A stretch of DNA of 64,000 nucleotides. Origin: Piezodorus guildinii (taxonomy: Eukaryota; Arthropoda; Insecta; Hemiptera; Pentatomidae). The stretch is from the NCBI GenBank assembly GCA_023052935.1, contig CM041295.1, positions 162,364,366 to 162,428,365 on the forward strand. Reading direction: 5' to 3'. The first letter of the stretch is position 1. Each line of letters begins with the position of its first letter. The notes beneath the pieces were generated by a model. That model had not been told where the DNA came from and did no database searches. It saw only the letters and a program-made list of their open reading frames with translations. The position numbers and the translations under genes were made by a program. This document shows, in pieces, positions 29,990 through 42,102 of the stretch.

Positions 29990-32095
29990 AATAATAGAGA
30001 GAGATACACTTTATTCATAAATAAACAAACAAAATGATGCTGCCCAACTTAATTGGGTTGCTATAACACAGCATACCGATTTTTTTTCCTACAGGAATAT
30101 TCTTAACATTTTATTTAACTATAAATACAATATTTTTATTTTTTACTCTTTTAAATTTTTTTTCCTACTTATTTTTCCTGTTTTTTTTTTTGTTTTTTTC
30201 TCTTTTCCTTCTCTACTGTTTCACATTTTCTTACAAATACTTAGATATATCTATACATATACACCAAAGATTAAATTAAAAAAAACAAAAAAAAAAAACA
30301 ACAACAAATTATATATACATTAAACAACTACATACTAAAAAATCACACTATCATCAATAAAAACAATACCAAAACACTCAGCACCCAAAATCAATATCTT
30401 TATATTAAAATAATCTGTTAAAATTAAAATATAACTGAACACAGATGCACATGCATGCCCCTCCAATTATACCTGTTAGGAGTAGATGTGATAGTGTATA
30501 ATTCCCAGGGAGTCGAGAACCACACTTTCTGCTATCCTTGCTATGTCTTTTATATCGACACCTATGTCCTCCATGAAGCTCCTTGTTGAACCTGGCACAG
30601 CTCCGAGGGCTCCGAACCAAAGTCCTTTTACGTTGAACTCTCTCTCGCCATAGCTCTCGCGGAACTTTTCCTTGAGGAAAGGGATACATTTTTCGTAGAT
30701 TCCTCTCTTTTCCCTTTCCACTTTACTTGCCTGTTCAAGGTCGTTAGATTCATATCTCACGGTGGGATCCAGAATGACAGCCGAATTTCCGGTCTTAGGA
30801 AATGCCACGATATCAGCATATGGATCCATCCTTATCCACACAGTAAACTTCCTCGAAGCAGGCAAAATCTCGTTCTTTAAGAAGCCTCATCAACTCATGC
30901 TTTACTCTATGGTGACGGCGTGTTATCAGGAGGAAGTTGTTGGGACATTTTCCCAGCACGTGAGCTGGTGTTTCTGGCTCTCTGTTGCATTTGGGACAGA
31001 GGGACCCAACATCTCTGACCTGTCCGCTGACACCTGGGACTCCACGCAGGGGTGCATAATTGATATTAAGTTTCAGGGCATTGGACCATTCAGACCCCGA
31101 AAGTATCTGCTTTTCGTACATAAATTTGTTAGCTTTCGGGGTTTCTTCAAAATGTCGTACCCCAATGCCCTGCCACCTGCAGCTGGCCCATTCCTCGAAC
31201 GAGTTTTCTCGTAGCGACTGCCGTAGAGCTCTCATACTCCGGTGCCCCTGCTCAACCCCCAGTCTCTCAGCACATGTAGCAACTTCGGTCGAATAATCGA
31301 ATGTGGACTGGAACAGGGCATCCGGCACATTGGACAGTCGCTAAGCGATGGACCAGTGTTGTAGAGGAGCCTCCCATTGGCAGCGGATCAATCCTAGTCC
31401 TCGGTAGTAGTACCTCCTGGGAGCGTACAGCATCGCCGTGGAGGTGTTCGCAGGGAGTCCGATAATGGCTTTGACACTCCTGCGAATCATGGTGTTGATA
31501 CCTTCTAATATTTCTGAGCGTAGCTTTGTGAGGGGCGCAGTTTGGAGAGGGTATTTGAGACCCGGGAACAAATATTCATTCACAATGTTGAGCTTTTGCT
31601 CAGGCTTAAGCAAGCAAGAGGTGACTAACTTGTCCAGATTCTTATTCAGCTTTGTCACCGCTTCCTCATTGAATCGTAGCTCCCCCGAGAATGAACATCC
31701 TAAGTACTTTATGGTTTCACCATGCCTCAAAGTTTGGATGCTATCTCCATTCTCAAGGGAGAGCGTCGTTGCTTCCAGCTCTCCTTTGTTGAGCACTATA
31801 CCCACACTTTTTCCCGAATTTATCCCTAAACCAATCTCCGCGAGGATCTTTTGGACTCCATCTATTATCCTTTCCGCTGCACCCTTGTCATGCGCCGTGA
31901 CCGCCTGATCATCAGCGAAACCTGTAAGGACCACGCAATCTTGGTCACTTTTTAACCTGTATCCAAACTTTGTTGTGAATTCTACGTCGCACAGGTCCCG
32001 GTATAAATGATCTATAGCTAGATTAAACAGCGACGATGACAAGTGACCGCCTTGTGGTACCCCGCGTAGAACATTAATCGGGCTCATGGTGTGGG
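29990..32095 (-). mobile_element. 5'-truncated R2-like LINE inside the Tc1 element
   Basis: The minus-strand coding sequence runs from about 32087 to 30476, followed by an A- and T-rich 3' UTR to about 29990. Its 5' end is in mid RT. I could not pin down a target duplication, so the exact limits are estimates. Confidence 0.8.
30476..32087 (-). pseudogene. R2-like LINE polyprotein: RT, zinc motif, restriction-like endonuclease
   Basis: The first segment (31341-32087) begins in the RT palm with LRGVPQGGHLSSSLFNL. It continues with TGFADDQAVTAH, the active-site FADD, intact, and the thumb with TIKYLGCSFSGE, and stops at WSIA. The second (30813-31328) has the conserved cluster CPKCNREPETPAHVLGKC (CCHC). 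The third (30476-30865) reads RMDPYADIVAFPKTGN and VILDPTVRYESND, resembling the PD-D/E core of the restriction-like endonuclease of R2-group LINEs. One stop after 31341 and one frame change near 30830 separate the three parts. The RT N-terminus and the 5' zinc fingers are missing. Confidence 0.85.
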
Positions 32096-32141
32096 TTCCA
32101 ATGTTAACTTGTAAGTGATCCTTTAATTTTGTCTGACAGTG

Positions 32142-32789
32142 TATATACTTGATAACCCTTAGGTGATAAAAAGTAGTCCTGATTATAATTTACCACATTT
32201 TTAAGTATGGTTATCATTTTAGTTGATATATGGTTTGATGGCTATTCCCAAATATTATTTTAACTTAATTTAAATAAATAATAGGTGAATGAAGGAAGAA
32301 TATGATTACCTATCAGTAGTAGAACTACAGAAGCCCCTGTGTTGCCAAAATTCTATGTAGGGAGGAAATAAAAAAATAAAAATCAACATTTCTAAATGAA
32401 ATGTACATATATCAGTGCCAAAAACTGAACACTAATTATGAAATTCAATATTTTTTTATTTGAGGCCATGATTGCCAAGCAAGCTAAGGCTCGGTGACCT
32501 CTAAGTCACACAAAACTGGTTTGATTAATTCATGGTTGATCTATAGAAATAGTCCATAGAGATAGGACCCACTCTAGATAGAATGTTGGGTTACCTATAA
32601 CCCATTCTGTTTGCCATTACTGAAGAGGAATGGATGTAAATGCCCAGAAAAAAATATTTTTATTTTTTAAATTAAAGATAAGAAATACAGTAATTGTGGA
32701 ACCTTTTTAATATTTTATAATACACTTTGATTTGAAATAAATTTAATGGTATTGTATAACTATTTATTATTTTATATTAAAATTTTTAG
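32142..32789 (+). other. Homer intron with no recognisable element
   Basis: AT-rich. Nothing is supported. Confidence 0.7.
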
Positions 32790-33053
32790 TTTATAGAAAA
32801 GTTTCAAGAAGTTAAAGAGGCTACAAGAAGTGCTAGCAACAAAGCATCTAATGGTACAGTGATAACAACTCCAGTAACAAGTGCAAATGCTAGTCCTGTA
32901 ACAACTCGGGCAAGTGGTGGTGCATTAAGCGATGCAGGACCCCTATTGGATCCACCATCTATGCAGCCATCTTGTACTTCACCTGCCCCAGCTTCTACTT
33001 CACAAGATGAGACCAGTGGACACCATCGTACTCCACAGTCCTCAGTTTCTCAG
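32790..33053 (+). CDS. homer: Homer exon: end of EVH1 and Pro/Ser/Thr-rich linker
   Basis: The exon follows TTAAAATTTTTAG and ends TCTCAG before GTAAAG, 88 codons, phase 0 on both sides (residues 99-186). It starts FIEKFQEVKEATRSASNKAS, the C-terminal helix of EVH1, and continues into a low-complexity linker rich in Thr, Ser, Ala and Pro (NASPVTTRASGGALSDAGPL). The linker of Homer proteins is poorly conserved. Here it contains PSMQPSC and SPAPAST but no clear PPxxF self-ligand motif. Reading through the donor adds 13 residues and stops at 33095. Confidence 0.95.
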
Positions 33054-33246
33054 GTAAAGATTATTTTATCTGAAAAATTAATAAAGATTTTATAGTGAAT
33101 AAGGGAATTACAATTATTTTATTGTTACCATCTTAATCTTAACATGATTTTCATATATTTAAAATTAAAGTGGCCGTCATGGTATATTATGAAAAGTGAT
33201 ATTCAATATTAAGAAACTAGTTTTAGACATAATTTGGTTGTGCAAT
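33054..33246 (+). other. start of the 28.5-kb Homer intron
   Basis: The in-frame stop TAG lies at 33093-33095, and AATAAA is at 33080-33085. Otherwise no feature is seen. Confidence 0.5.
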
Positions 33247-33444
33247 TGAATAAAAATAAAAATAAATCGGATCGGAGTGGTAGGGTCTCCACTTTGCTGC
33301 CTTTGTCATGCAAATATTGAAATGGATGCAGCACATCTAGAAGTATGTCCCCGATTACAAAAAATAAGAGGTGAAACCCCATCCAGATCGGAGTGGTACT
33401 GGGCTGCCAGATCCCTTATGGCGGAAGTCGAAATGGGAAGGCAT

Positions 33445-33480
<36 letters not shown>

Positions 33481-33489
33481 AATAAAAAT
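33247..33489 (+). mobile_element. 5'-truncated LINE tail with CxxCH motif and poly-A
   Basis: The plus strand encodes LCCLCHANIEMDAAHLEVCP and EWYWAARSLMAEVEMG, the C-terminal zinc motif and end of a jockey/R1-type LINE polyprotein. It is followed by an A run (33449-33478). The target duplication TGAATAAAAAT lies at 33247-33257 and 33479-33489. Confidence 0.82.
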
Positions 33490-33786
33490 GAGTTTTCTTG
33501 TACAAAGTTTAATTTTTATCCAAGTTCACTGATTAATAAATAAATAAATTCTTTATCATCCTGGGACATGTCCCTTTAGAATGAAAAATACAGAACGTAC
33601 AAAATTTGCTTTGGTGTCTTAGAGTAAATTATATTCATATTAACGAGTTAATAATTACTTATATATAATAGACATATTCTAATGAGAAGAAAACAGAAAA
33701 ACGAGAATATAAAAAATAAGTTGGAGTTACGGATGGAAGGAGGGATGGAATTCAATAGGATTGAGGATCGAATGAGGAAGGATCTG

Positions 33787-36130
33787 TCAAAATTTGCAGT
33801 TCGGTGCGCCATACTGTATAAATCTGAAGGTCTGGATCAAGGATGGACAAAGAATGAATTGTAGAAGGTCATAAATGTATGATGAATGGCGGGATTGGAT
33901 TACTTGGTAAAGGAATGACGCGAGGAAATACTTGCGACGATAGAAAGGGTAAAGCCACTTCAACTCGCCATAAAATTGGGACACGGAGGTGTACTTGTGG
34001 ACCCCGAAGATGAATCGGACAAAGCAATTATTTAAGCGTTTTATTTTAACCTCGAGATCCCCAGAAACACCATCGTATACCGTACAGCTATAGTCGAAGT
34101 GGGGAAATATTAGAGAGGTAACGAGGAGTTTTCGGGTTTCATGTGGGAATAGGTGACAGAGGGAATACAGTCGCTTTAAGGTTGAAAAGGTACGACGGGA
34201 GATTTCGGAAATATGAATTTTGAAGGATAGAGTTTGGTTGAAGGTTACTCCCAGATTTCTGACAGTCGGGTGGAACTTTATGGGATTACTATTTAGGTAC
34301 TGTGTCGGGATATGTGGATCAGTTTTCAGGAGGTGATGGGATCCTATTACGATTGCTTTTGTTTTTTCAGCATTTATTGACTTCAGCCCAGTGACTTATT
34401 CGATTTAGGTCCTCTTGTAATCTTCTTGTAGCTGGTAATAGGTCGGAGGGTGGGAAGGAAAGGTATATTTGGAAATCTCAGCATAGAGGTGGTATTTAGA
34501 GTGTTGGATAAGGAGAGGGAGTTCATTAATGTAGATAGCGAATAGGGTGGGGGATAGAGACGATCCCTGAGGGACACCACAGGATAGAGGCAGGGTACTG
34601 GAAGAAGGTTGATCTGGCACTACTACATACTGAGAACGATTGGAGGGGAAGGATTGAAACCAGCGCAAAGTACTGTTGGATACTGGAAGGTTTTGTAGTT
34701 TGGAAAGAAGGATACTATGGTAAACCGTGTCGTGTCAAACACCTTTGAGAAGTCTAGGAGGATAAGTATTGTTAATTTTTGGTGATAAATGGCATTTAGG
34801 AGGTCTTGTGTTATTTTAAGGAGAGCGGATTGGGTAGAGTAACCAGCTCGAAAACCGGATTGGAGAGGACTAAAGAGGGAGTTTTCTTCGAGGAAATTTG
34901 ATAGCTGGGTTTGGACAATGCAGCAGTTTTGATAGAATGGAGAGAATAGAAATAGGACGGAACTCTTGTGGTGAGGTAGGATTCGGAACTTTATTTAGTA
35001 GTCGGATGAGAGCGGTTTTTCAGGAAGAAAGAAAAGTGGAATTTTGCAAAGATAAATTATATATATATGATATAGTACCGGTATGAGGGATGGGAGGCTG
35101 GATTTTATTAGTTTTACAGGAATATTGTCCGGTCCATAGTCGTTAGTTCGGGATTTTAAAATTGTAGTAAGTAGATCGTCATAGGACATGTGAGAAAAGA
35201 AGAAACTGTCGGGATTGAAGCTTTGATAAGTAATATTAGGAGTTGTCGAAGAATGAGTAGGAGCTGAGGAAATAAAATAGTTAATGAGTTCGTCAGGCGT
35301 GATTTGGTAGGAACTGAAGTTATTGTGTTCAGGAAAGGACAATTTTAGAAGAATTTTCCATTTAGATTTAGTGGCAGGAGCATTGGACAGGATAGAATGA
35401 ATATCGAGGGATTTAGCACGTCGCACTGCGTATTAGGTTTTATTACGTAGCTCCTTGAAGGACACATAGTCTTCTTGCAAACGAGTGCGTCGAAATTTAC
35501 GTCTTGCCGCTTTCCTTCTCTTCAGCATATCCTTTATTTCGGGAGTGAGCCAAGGCGCAGTAGGACGTCGGGTGGTTCTGGTTTTCAGGGCAGCATGGAT
35601 GTAGAGTATGGATTGTAGGTTTGAGTTGAGAGTAGAGACCATAGGATCAATGGAGTTGTCAGAGTATATCGTGTCCCAGTGGTAGGGTCCAGATCAGGTT
35701 GAAGATATTCATAGGAAAGAAGGTCCAAATTGTGATATGATATGACTCTTGGATTGAAGGATTTGAGAGGTAGATCATAAGTCATTTGGATGAGGTCGTG
35801 TGATGATAAGAATGGAACGGGATGCTGCGATGAGGAAATAATTTTTACAGGAGAGTCAGAAATATGAAGATCTAACCAGGTATCAGTATACTGAGAGTGA
35901 TGAGTAGAATGATAAGGAACGAGGTATAGATTGAGGGAGTATATTAAATCGGTAAGGAAGGATTTGTCACTGGACTCAGATAACATGTTAGTATTAAAAT
36001 CTCCAAAAATAATTATATTATTATATGCTGAGACCAGTTAGACAAGAGAGGATTGGCAGAGGTCATTAAATGGAACACGAGGAGGTCGGTAGACAACTGC
36101 GTATAACAAGGGTGAGGAGGTGGTTGAAGT
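33787..36130 (-). pseudogene. jockey-type endonuclease/RT polyprotein, broken
   Basis: In protein order on the minus strand: the endonuclease C-terminal part (35585-36010: IIIFGDFNTN-like start at about 36010, DTWLDLHISD, VPFLSSHDLIQM with SDH-like His); linker (35433-35642: RRPTAPWLTPEIKDMLKRRK); RT N-terminus (34995-35426: KSRTNDYGPDNIPVKLIKS); RT core (34405-34668: LSCGVPQGSSLSPTLFAIYI); and the C-terminal domain (33787-33984: QFYGELKWLYPFYRRKYFLA). The active-site box that should read YADD is HLYAEISKYTF, so the paired Asp residues are lost. Stops and frameshifts separate every piece. The same C-terminal domain occurs at 58166-58621. Confidence 0.85.
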
Positions 36131-36243
36131 TTCAACAAACGTGTATTCTATGTGTGGAATGGAATTAGGAGGAGACTTCAATAAGATTTTGGCTTTCATG
36201 CTATCATGTATATACAGCCTGACTCCACCTCCCGTGTGGTCAG

Positions 36244-36592
36244 TCTGTCATGTCGTTTTTTTTTGTTTTTTTTCAGTGGCACGACAGGCCGTGCAGGCCC
36301 TAGGCCTCGTGGTGTGATCTCCTGGGAGATTACACTCGCGTTTCACGATGAAATTTGTAGTTTAGGGTCATCACTCCCTACGCCTAATTTTGTGAGTTGC
36401 CACCATTTGGGTGACGGGTCTCACATACCCGGGGGAAAGGCTGTGAGTGAATCCCCATTTAATTACATTTTTATAAAAGTCCCGCCGGCTTTATTGGCCG
36501 GTCCCGACTGGGACTCATCAACCTGTAGCATGAGAGACTAGCGCGCTAGCCACCTAGCCACGGGCTCCCCTAAACCCCCTCTGTCATGTCGT
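36244..36592 (-). mobile_element. SINE family C with 13-bp target duplication, inside the jockey LINE
   Basis: The perfect duplication TCTGTCATGTCGT lies at 36244-36256 and 36580-36592. In minus orientation the element starts GGGGAGCCCGTGGCTAGGTG (tRNA-like head with TGGCTAGCGCGCTAG A-box region) and ends in an A-rich tail, seen as the T run 36257-36272. The body is about 320 bp and is GC-richer than its surroundings. Confidence 0.9.
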
Positions 36593-36845
36593 AGGAAAGA
36601 GTAATTTAGAAGGGAAACCTGAGAGGAAGGGATAAATGGTTTTAACCATGTTTCTGAAACGGCTACTGTATGATAAAAATTGTCAAGGAAATATTTTTGG
36701 AATTCATCATAGTGGGCTAAGAGGAATTGTGCGTTGATGTGACTGGAAGTTAGGATATTAGTCTTAATGGTGGAGGGGTTGAGAGAAGGGAAAACTGAAA
36801 AAAAGAATTAGGACTGAGGGATAGGATATAACGATTTTTTGTCCA

Positions 36846-37671
36846 GCACTCTATTTTAGATCAAAATAAAATACATATGAAAATAACATAAATATGTTTA
36901 AATAAATACAAAAAAAAACATAATATGTTAATATTATAACATAAATTATAAAATATAAATATGTTTAAATAAATACAAAAAACAAAACAAATAAAAATAA
37001 AGTCAAATTTATAACTGATAAGCCAAATTTCATTCCTACATCATTTATCTCACTCAGTATAAAATTTCTTGGTACTAATAAATGGTTCAATATAGTAGAC
37101 ATAGTAAAAATATTGAGATTTCATGTGTCTTGTGGGCTTATTTACATTTTATTTCTGTTAGATATTTATTTTAAAATAATTTATTAAGCTTTCAAATATG
37201 TATTATTAATCTATCAGTGGTATATAGAACTGCGGATGACCATCTTGAAGTGATCACTACTATGCAATCTAGTTATATCTATGTCTTTAGTTAAGCTCTT
37301 CTTTTTTTTTTTCAAATTTTATTGATGGGTTTAATTAGGTAGTACGCTAAAGCCTTACTTTTCAAATGTTAAAACTTCTCTTCCTCTATATACCTCAACT
37401 ATTTTCAGCCAAATCTTTCTTTTTTTTTTTTTAATGGTATAAGTAAAAAGACAGCATCATGTTTTATCTTCAAACTATCTACAAAAAATGGTGACGAGTT
37501 TAATAGGTTAAGTTATTTTGTTTTTTTTTAAATGAGAATATGTATTAAATCATAGCTTTAATCAGACTTAAGGATTTTTATTTAAATAGTAATACAAACC
37601 AGTCCTACTCGAAAAAAAATTTTAAAATGACCTATTTGGTCAAAGAAGACTTCACACCCATATATAAATCA
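36846..37671 (+). other. Homer intron, no recognisable element
   Basis: AT-rich with several poly-T runs (37300-37310, 37420-37432). Nothing coding is supported. Confidence 0.6.

Positions 37672-37748
<77 letters not shown>
37672..37748. repeat. (TA)n microsatellite
   Basis: More than 30 TA units end where a mariner copy begins at 37749. It is a natural TA-rich target for mariner. Confidence 0.95.
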
Positions 37749-37749
<1 letters not shown>

Positions 37750-38591
37750 TGGGTTGTTTCACATGAAATGTCCGTTTTTATAGTTTCTGAAATACATAAA
37801 GGATTTTGCAGGTCTCTGTTATTTTATTCCGAATGTTTACATATTTAAAGTAAACAGTTACTAATCCTCTACCTTTGTATTATAAACATTAGCTTCCCAA
37901 TCAATTACCCACTTTTTAGTATACCTTCAAATATGAACATGGAAACTCACGATTTTCGAGTAATATTTTTGTAAGAGTTTAAACTCGGCCATTCAGCAGC
38001 TGAGGCCACTAGAAATATTTGCAAGGCGTTTGGGGAAGGGAGTGTTAATGAACGAACCATTCTCCGTTGGTTTGCTAAGTTTTCAGCTGGGGATACCGAT
38101 TTGGAAAACTTGCTCCGAGGAAGACCTCTGTCCGTAATAGACAACAATGTCCTCAAACAAACAGTAGAAGGAAACCCCTACCAAACAGTTAAAGGACTCT
38201 CAGCACAACTAAATACAAGTGCATCTACCGTTTCCAGACATTTAAAGTGTATTGGGAAAGTAAAAAAGCTCGATACATGGATACCTCATGATTTCACTGA
38301 GCGGCAGCAAGACCCCATGTTTCAAAACATACCGTGCAAAAATTGAAAGAACTGGATTACGAAGTTTTTCCGCACCCACCATATTCTCCCGACTTGTCTC
38401 CAACAGATTACCACCTGTTCAGGAATTTAGACAACTTTGTCAAAGGAAAACTTAAAAAGTTAGTGTCACGTTGGGAAAAATGTGTAGAAAAAGAATGTAA
38501 ATACTTTGAATAAAATTATCTTGTTTTCATATCGTATTTTTAATAAAAATCCTTTACCTTGAAAACGGACATTTCATGTGACGCAACCCAA
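37749..38591 (+). mobile_element. mariner copy A (TTGGGTTGTTTCACATG family), internally deleted
   Basis: The ends are TTGGGTTGTTTCACATGAAA and the complement of CATTTCATGTGACGCAACCC, flanked by TA. The length is 843 bp against 1282 bp for copy C. The transposase N-terminus is readable (LRWFAKFSAGDTDLENLLRG; LSAQLNTSASTVSRHLKCIG), with a TAA replacing one codon near 37973. The centre, including the first catalytic Asp, is missing, and the C-terminus (HPPYSPDLSPTDYHLFRNLD) joins an additional deletion. Confidence 0.92.
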
Positions 38592-39103
38592 TATATTATA
38601 AATATGAATGTTTAATGATAACATCATAAATAGATTATGGCCTTTTTTACAAAACGTACATTTGTGCTGCTTACCTAATGTTTAAATCCTTGACAATAAC
38701 TAAAAAGCATGAAGGACAGATTCAAGGTATGGAAATCCAAAAATTTTCAAGAACCAAATAGGATAAGATTAGGAAAACTGCAATAAGGTTTAGTCATTTT
38801 GTGAATACTATACCGACCGTAATACAGGAAACATAGGGGGTTTGACCAATTCCCTTGGATGCCAAATTGTTTTGCCAGGAGCTCTAAGGGGCTAAGAGTG
38901 AAGGGACATGGTCTAAAGTCAGACTAAAAATCACAAGTGAGTGGAGCATTAATAGATTTTCATGATGATAAATTTGTGTTCTATAAAAAGCCGGATTTAT
39001 CAATAATCTTTTAGTCATTACTTTTCTAATATTATTACTCATTAAGTATTATATTTACTTTTTATTCAGTCTATTTTTTATTTTGTCATGCACTAAGCCC
39101 CTA
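38592..39103 (+). other. Homer intron, no recognisable element
   Basis: Nothing is supported. Confidence 0.6.
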
Positions 39104-39408
39104 AAAACCTGTACCTCTACAACCCATGAAGGGTCTTTGGTTCAGTGCATTTAGAGATTATTACTGTTTCACGGCCAATGGCTGTGTTAGAAGGTGATTG
39201 GGCCTTAATCACACTCAGCCAGTTTTTCCCCAAATTTTTGGTACCCACTTTATAGAGGAGGACCTAGGAGGTTCTCCATACCCCAGGGTTGGGCTGTACA
39301 ACTGAAATAACATAATAAATAATTCTGCCTCAGCCAGGGTTTGAACCTTGTACCCGGAGAACAGTAGACTAGCTCTTTCCACTAGTCCACGCTGCTCCTA
39401 CTAACCCC
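39104..39408 (-). mobile_element. SINE family A, near full length
   Basis: On the minus strand the head GTGGACTAGTGGAAAGAGCT and B box region AGGTTCAAACCCTGGC are followed by a body sharing GGTACC, TTGGGGAAAAACTGGCTGAG and CATGGGTTGTAG(A/T)GGTACAG with the plus-strand copy at 61888-62215. Confidence 0.85.
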
Positions 39409-42095
39409 TAAAACACAAATAAAATATAAAAAAAGGTCATGGTTATGTAGTTTCAAATTAGAACTGAAAGATTGGCCTGTTGCTTTATTTATTGTTATAA
39501 TTTTTTTAATTTTATTTTTGCTGATGTTTTGACATCAAACTCTCAAACATCAGACTTTCATTGTTGGGTGTCAGGATGCAACATCAGCCAGGTATGGTAA
39601 AACAGCTTGGAAGATGAAAACTGTGTGAAGAGACTTGTAATTTATTTGTTCTGGCTTATTTTATCCAGTCTTGAATTTATAATATAATTGTTTAATCATC
39701 AAAGACATATTAAAAACAGCTTGATAAATAGTTTCATTTCATTAATTAAGTTTTAAAAAACTTAAAATAGTTTATTTCCATGTTAAAATTACTACATTAA
39801 CGTTTAAATTAAACATGAAAGTTCTGGTAGAACCCAAAAAAAAAAAAAGAAAAAAAAAAGAGAGCTAGTGTGTATTTGAGTTTCCATGGTTTCAGAATTC
39901 GGTAAACGATTAGTAATATCTATCATTTACTATTATCAGTATTTTTCTGTTTTGTTCGTTCTAAATGTATTTTTATTTCTTTTTGTTGATTTTTTTTCTT
40001 TTCAATTGGCAAGTATGGTTTGAATCCCCATCTTTTAAATAGAAAAAAGGAATATTTAAAGGTACCATAATGCAAAATAAAATTAATAAATTAAGTACAA
40101 GTTTATCAAAAAATTTATTTTATAAGAAATTAAATTAAAGTATATCAAGATTTTCATTTTTAAAATAGTTGAAACCGCAATAAATCAATAATGTCAAATC
40201 AATGGACTTATGAAAATATGTAAAATCAATGGTAAATAATCTTGTAAACACTTTTCAGTTGTAAATTTGTAATAGTTTGCTTATAAAATTTTCTATATTA
40301 TAAATAATTTATAAATGTCATATCAATTTATCTTTCCTTAACTTTTTATAAAATTGGTTGTCTGTGTAATGAAAAAGTTAAATCATAAATTTTCTTCCTA
40401 CCTAGTCCCGAATATTCTGATTGCCTGTGGTGATGGTATTTTAGGATTTTTGATTCATGAAGCATGTTAGTCATGTTTAAACCTTTTTCACCATTATCTA
40501 GCAGACATCCTGTAATTTATTGATCAAGATGAACATTCTATATTCTTTAATTTATTGTTTTGGACCCTATCCATCATCCTTATTTAACAAATCTTGGTTG
40601 ATCCGTTGAATTATTTTTTACAGTTAGTTAAGGACTGTTGGATTCTGTTTATTAATTTTGTATTTTAAGTATTAAGTTATCTAGTGTTCTTGTAAATTTT
40701 TTTATGGTTTGTTTTTTCCATCAATCTTTTATTCTTTTTTTGTTGCTTTAGTCTTTAGCTGGGTTATCATTCGAGATTAAATCATTGATTTTAATTTTTT
40801 TATATTTTTTATGCTAATGGTTTTAATTGACAATTTTCTCAAAATTAACTGAACCATGTGTTATTGTACATCAGTATGATATCTGCTTTTGTATATATAG
40901 GTATCCATTGCTTTATTTGCCAATATCCTTTGAAAAACAAAGTGAAATGATTAATTTCCAGAAACATTTATGTTATCCATTATACTGCAATTTTGTGAAT
41001 TAATGTTGGAAATGGTAAGTTATTAAGTTAGGGTTCTGTGTTTTAGGGAGTTTGTTAATATCGGGTAATTTATATCTAATCCAGAGCTATTGATACCTAT
41101 TCACATACCCAATATCGAAATAAACTGGTAAACATGAATTTTTATTAATATATTCCCTCAGAATGTATTTTAATGAAGTGTGAGTTTTAGAAACAATGTG
41201 ACAAAATTATTAACGCCTTTTTTTATATTAAAATGAAGCTGTTATACATTAAAGTGTTGGTTTCCTTTTCGCTGAAATTTTAGGAATCACTAAATTGTCT
41301 AGATGCTCACCATCCACTGATATTAGTAGTTTGATGATGATTTTTTAGAATAATCTTTTGTTAAAACAAAATTAGGATTTTTACTAGATCATTCTCACAT
41401 TATGCCTCACTTTTACCTGAGCATACTGGAAAAAATTGTTTCTTGGATTTGTAATTATAATCCATTTTTAAACTTAATAAATTCTTGTTTAATAGTTACT
41501 GGTCTCACTTGCTTCCACATGTATTTTGAATTCCTCTTATTTTTTTTATTTTTCTCTGTTGCTTTTCTGTTTAATCTGAGATATTATTATATTTATTCTA
41601 GGTGGATCTCGGCATGCATTTTAAATTCGTCATAAAATTTTATTACTTGTTCTGCAGAAATTACAAATGGAAAGGAAATGATCTAGCTGATGAGATTATG
41701 AATTGTAAGGAGACCTACTTTTATTTTATTTAATTTTTTTTTTTGTTTTTTTAACTTGATGAAAGGTGAAAAAAAAAACTAAATTAATCTCCCTCTTTTT
41801 TTTTTTATTTTATTATTTTTCCATTAATTTTATTTTTTTGTTTGAATCCGTCATTGGTTTTCATTAATTACAGTGAAACAAAATGCTTTGTTTTTCTTGA
41901 AAATCACCTTATTAAACCCTATTAAACAGGAGGAATACTAATTGAAATAATAAAAACATTTTGGAAGTATTAGGATTATCTCAATGTTTTTTTCTTGTTT
42001 TTTTTTTTAAGGGTTGATTTTTTTTATAGCTATTGCTTATTAAACTTATTTCCTTAAAATGTATTTAAGGACATAAGTCTAAATACAGTATGTAA
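39409..42095 (+). other. Homer intron, no recognisable element
   Basis: 2.7 kb of AT-rich sequence with many homopolymer runs. No coding match, long repeat or transposon end was recognised. Confidence 0.6.
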
Positions 42096-42102
42096 CTGTT
42101 AA

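Larger units (their letters stand above)
28603..32141 (-). mobile_element. Tc1-type transposon, split by an R2-like LINE
   Basis: The inverted repeats are CACTGCCGGACAAAATTAAA... at 28603 and the complement ending TTTTGTCTGACAGTG at 32141, flanked by TA. Transposase is on the minus strand at 28775-29750. The interior from roughly 29990 to 32095 is an R2-like LINE, so the original element was about 1.4-1.5 kb. Confidence 0.88.
33535..36845 (-). mobile_element. jockey-type LINE, family with FYxELKWLYP tail, long but dead
   Basis: The 3' end at about 33535 is a (TAAA)n-like tail followed by the GGGACATGTCCC palindrome at 33561. The minus strand carries endonuclease and RT pieces to about 36845. 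A SINE is inserted at 36257-36579. Limits are approximate. Confidence 0.82.

Noticed and set aside
30762..31908. plus-strand ORFs of 78-156 codons
   Set aside because: They are antisense to the R2-like polyprotein, which shows clear RT and zinc motifs.
37627..37848. plus-strand ORF with an Ile/Tyr repeat
   Set aside because: It is translated (TA)n joined to the mariner end.
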